A stretch of DNA of 64,000 bases, taken from NCBI RefSeq assembly GCF_015477835.1, contig NZ_JADLQN010000001.1, positions 2,604,001-2,668,000 on the forward strand, in the 5' to 3' direction. The first letter of the stretch is position 1; each line of letters opens with the position of its first letter. Under the pieces are notes generated by a model. It worked only from the letters and a program-made list of their open reading frames with translations, did not search any database and was not told where the DNA came from. Made by a program: the position numbers and the translations under genes. Positions 62,607-64,000 of the stretch are shown here, in pieces. This DNA comes from Nocardia higoensis. GTDB lineage: Bacteria; Actinomycetota; Actinomycetes; Mycobacteriales; Mycobacteriaceae.

Positions 62607-63989
62607 ATGGACGGATACGACAGGGATCGCAGAAGCACTGACAACAACACGCGTGGAAGAGTTTTCGAGAACGGCGCGGACCTGTTTTTCCGAGACAGCG
62701 CAAATGGATATATCAAGCAGTCGGGGATACTGAATACTCACGCAGGTGCGGTTCGTTTCGATAAGTTCAAGAAGGCGCACGGCTGCATACGGTCGATCGA
62801 AGAAAAGTCCGGCCGATTGGAGGGCAAGAAGGACGAGAAGCAGCTACACGCCGTGCGAGTCCTTCTCGAGAACAATGGGAACCACTATCACGTGCTACGT
62901 TCGGTCGAGGGCGAACACGTGTCGAAAGAGGTTCGCGAACTGATCGAGGGACTTCAACGAGACTTCCCGAAACAGTTCACCCACCGGATTGTATCGAGGG
63001 CTGAGGCTCGCGAGATATGGGCGCTCGGACTGCAACTGGAACGAGGTCAGCAACTCGAACTGCCGGGTGTCGGCAGGCAGGCACGGGAGCAGGTTCGGGA
63101 GCGCAAGGATCCTGGGCGGCAGAAAGCGTTCACGAAGGCGCTCGCGGCGGGCAAGTCCCTGGCGAATCAGCGTGAGCAGCACCGCGAGCAAGTGCAAAAG
63201 CAGCTGCGCGGGATTGCCGAGCGCGCCGAAAACGGAAAGCCGCTCGACCCGGGGACCTTGGAGAAGCAGCATGAGCGGTTGACCAGGAGGCTCGAGAACA
63301 TCAGAGAGGCCGAGCGCCGGAACGAGCGCGCTCTCCTGCAATCGCTGGGCCTGCAACTGAGCGACACTCCGATGCGCACGCTGGAACAGCTGAAAGAAGA
63401 GCAGCGCGAGCAGCGGCGTCAGGATGTGGTTCGCGGTCTCGAACAGATCGGACGCGAGGTCGAGCGTGGGCACTGGCGGGAGATCGCCGACCAGCACAAC
63501 ACACGGGTGCACCGATTGGGCGTCGAGTACGTGCGGTCCATGGAACAGCGCTACCACGGCCGAGAAGGAGCCGAGCGGGAAATCGCGATCGACCAGGCTC
63601 GTCGGCAGGCCGAGCGGTTGCTGATCACGCCGGAGAAGGTCGCGGGCCTGGACCTGGAACGGTTCCGTGCCGTGCGCGACGGTCACGAAGCCGGATACAA
63701 CTCACCGAACAAGACTCACACCTACCAGCGGTCCGGAATGCCCGCCGTCGAAGTCGAACACGATGCACCGGAGCGGCGCTTGGCCCGGATGGTGCACGAT
63801 GTCGACCGCGGTTTGGCGGTGGACCAGGTCTTGATGCGAGAGGTGCTGGAGGTCAGCACTTTCGAACCGGCCACCGAGGCGGTGCGACGTGATGTGGGCC
63901 ATCGGCAATCATTGAGCCGAGGACGGCATCGAGCAGCCGAACGCGACCGGGAACGAGGAATCGATCGAGGGCCGGATCGCGGCCGATAG
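62607..63989 (+). CDS. Effector-like protein with PD-(D/E)XK-type N-terminal domain and long charged coiled-coil tail
   Basis: 460 aa. Residues about 15-140 look like a restriction-endonuclease-fold domain: RVFENGADLFFRD, FDKFKKAHGCIRSIEEKSGR (D52 and E65-E66-K67 as the acid-x-Lys core), KKDEKQLHAVRVLLENNGNH and VLRSVEGEHVSKEVRELIEG. I associate this segment with toxin domains of actinobacterial polymorphic-toxin and type VII effector genes. Residues about 150-340 are Glu/Arg/Gln-rich and predicted coiled coil; the end is Arg-rich. It has no signal peptide or WXG motif, so it may be an orphan toxin module. Confidence is moderate for the fold and low for the role. Confidence 0.6.
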   Translation: MDGYDRDRRSTDNNTRGRVFENGADLFFRDSANGYIKQSGILNTHAGAVRFDKFKKAHGCIRSIEEKSGRLEGKKDEKQLHAVRVLLENNGNHYHVLRSVEGEHVSKEVRELIEGLQRDFPKQFTHRIVSRAEAREIWALGLQLERGQQLELPGVGRQAREQVRERKDPGRQKAFTKALAAGKSLANQREQHREQVQKQLRGIAERAENGKPLDPGTLEKQHERLTRRLENIREAERRNERALLQSLGLQLSDTPMRTLEQLKEEQREQRRQDVVRGLEQIGREVERGHWREIADQHNTRVHRLGVEYVRSMEQRYHGREGAEREIAIDQARRQAERLLITPEKVAGLDLERFRAVRDGHEAGYNSPNKTHTYQRSGMPAVEVEHDAPERRLARMVHDVDRGLAVDQVLMREVLEVSTFEPATEAVRRDVGHRQSLSRGRHRAAERDRERGIDRGPDRGR

Positions 63990-64000
63990 CCTTCGGCTCG

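Overview
The window reads as chromosomal DNA of a high-GC mycolic-acid actinomycete, most likely Nocardia or a close relative. The evidence is uniformly GC-rich coding DNA with many GTG/TTG starts, an EspG-type chaperone next to two type VII (ESX) secretion substrates, the fused Kgd/OdhA 2-oxoglutarate enzyme typical of Mycobacteriales, PknB-like membrane kinases, LysG/LysE and several leaderless promoters. No tRNA, rRNA, CRISPR array, transposase or integrase is visible.

Positions 1-50300 are mostly ordinary chromosome. From the left: the 3' part of a succinate-semialdehyde dehydrogenase, a thiol peroxidase of the GPx family, three tandem paralogous Ser/Thr kinases (minus strand), an endonuclease IV-like protein and an HMG-CoA lyase-like enzyme. 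Next come small envelope or secreted proteins, a two-subunit acyl-CoA dehydrogenase, a GT2 glycosyltransferase, a monoacylglycerol-lipase-like hydrolase and an orphan ESX substrate/EspG operon. These are followed by a phosphoribosyltransferase/nitrilase-like pair, a DEAD-box RNA helicase, a large RecB-like nuclease/helicase, a PLP fold-III enzyme, a TetR-like protein without a DNA-binding domain, a PtpB-type phosphatase, a truncated acyl-CoA-ligase-like protein, an enoyl-CoA hydratase and a glutathionyl-hydroquinone-reductase-like protein. An EcsC-like/ABC-2 operon, a giant fused ABC exporter, kgd with a textbook terminator, a heterodimeric ABC exporter, and the divergent lysE/lysG pair complete this part. 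TerD-like and aminoglycoside-adenylyltransferase-like genes lead into the accessory region.

From about 51.1 to 55.6 kb the sequence changes character: lower GC, broken genes and direct repeats. A 190-bp repeat (51092-51281 and 54530-54719) carries the start of what looks like a WXG/type VII polymorphic-toxin leader, followed by a different continuation at each copy. Between the copies lies a tandem duplication (offset about 1404 bp) of a two-gene module: a RelA/SpoT-fold nucleotidyltransferase, a probable toxin, whose stop overlaps the start of a 129-residue partner, the probable immunity protein or antitoxin. The first unit is frameshifted in both genes and the second is intact. A TetR remnant without its DNA-binding domain and a glycosyltransferase pseudogene abut the second leader copy.

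From 55.2 to 61.8 kb there is a cytochrome P450 pair resembling the CYP157/CYP154 tandems of actinobacterial conservons; the upstream member lacks ExxR and carries an N-terminal membrane segment. Two small genes follow the pair. It is divergent from a TPR-type regulator and a coupled NAD(P)-binding oxidoreductase, and the space between holds three 11-bp direct repeats. The last 2 kb holds another probable effector locus: a short coupled ORF, an acidic 177-residue protein, and a 460-residue protein with a PD-(D/E)XK-like N-terminal domain and a long charged helical tail.
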